Shown here one piece after another: positions 63,923 to 64,000 of a stretch of DNA of 64,000 nucleotides; the stretch's first letter is position 1; the number at the start of each line of letters is the position of its first letter. A model generated the notes under the pieces. The model did no database searches, had not been told where the DNA came from, and saw nothing but the letters and a program-made list of their open reading frames with translations. A program made the position numbers and the translations under genes. Source of the stretch: Streptomyces iranensis (GTDB lineage: Bacteria; Actinomycetota; Actinomycetes; Streptomycetales; Streptomycetaceae); the NCBI RefSeq assembly GCF_017874715.1, contig NZ_JAGGLR010000001.1:124001-188000 (forward strand). The letters run 5' to 3'.

Positions 63923-64000
63923 ATGGCATCTCAGATAGCGCTGCTCCGCGGCATCAATGTGGGCGGGAACAGGAAGTTCCCCATGGCCCGGCAGCGTGAG
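63923..64000 (+). CDS. DUF1697 family protein, N-terminal fragment (cut by window end)
   Basis: Only 26 codons are present. ASQIALLRGINVGGNRKFPMA matches the diagnostic start of DUF1697 proteins (ALLRGINVGG followed by KxxM). The function of the family is unknown. TACCCT lies six bases before ATG 63923 and no ribosome binding site is seen, so a leaderless start is likely. The heptanucleotide repeat array sits immediately upstream. Confidence 0.75.
   Translation, partial: MASQIALLRGINVGGNRKFPMARQRE

Overview
The window is GC-rich chromosomal DNA from a Streptomyces or a very close relative. The evidence is the strong G/C bias at third codon positions, WhiA, OpcA, an RbpA-family protein, a mycothiol-linked pseudogene, and a gene order that matches from memory the conserved dapD to suf to uvrB core region of Streptomyces chromosomes. 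No tRNA, rRNA, CRISPR array, prophage or biosynthetic cluster was seen. Most content is conserved core metabolism, with small accessory genes at both ends.

Layout. 1-5 kb: end of a TerD gene, a flavin monooxygenase, a PhoX-type Tat-secreted phosphatase and an acidic protein of unknown function. 5-9.4 kb: secreted nuclease, dapD, and an SMR efflux pump coupled to its TetR regulator. 9.4-16.1 kb (minus): a complete Fe-S assembly operon sufR-sufB-sufD-Rieske-sufC-sufS-sufU-sufT-like, with a SufR operator sitting on the sufR start. 16.2-21.6 kb: ABC-2 exporter, heme A synthase ctaA, an amidohydrolase, and ctaB for heme O. 22-28.7 kb (plus): pentose phosphate operon tkt-tal-zwf-opcA-pgl. 28.8-36 kb (minus): pgi, an MFS pump, an RbpA paralogue with a miniature transposable element at its stop codon, secG, tpiA, pgk, gap. 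36-44.5 kb (minus): secreted M14 carboxypeptidase, then whiA-yvcK-rapZ-uvrC. 44.7-47.4 kb: Rieske lipoprotein diverging from a LacI regulator and sugar kinase pair. 47.5-59.6 kb: uvrA, a wrecked maleylpyruvate isomerase gene, an MBL hydrolase, an MHS transporter, terC preceded by a manganese riboswitch, two TerD proteins, uvrB. 59.7-64 kb: secreted GDPD, MGMT, twin DUF4360 proteins, a uridine kinase-like protein and the start of a DUF1697 gene.

How the parts work together. The tkt-to-gap stretch gathers central carbon metabolism (pentose phosphate path, NADPH supply, lower glycolysis). The suf operon supplies Fe-S clusters under feedback by SufR. ctaB and ctaA make heme A for cytochrome oxidase. 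The three uvr genes give nucleotide excision repair. The TerC/TerD genes suggest a metal or envelope stress module, with terC apparently controlled by Mn.

The most interesting signals are regulatory or structural. They are a Mn riboswitch whose P1 strand can alternatively pair with the terC ribosome binding site, a CAAC-N6-GTTG operator overlapping a leaderless sufR start, a TA-flanked MITE that cuts a gene from its terminator, a three-frame pseudogene, a histone-like tail on UvrA, many leaderless promoters, and a recurrent pattern of small tandem duplications at gene ends.
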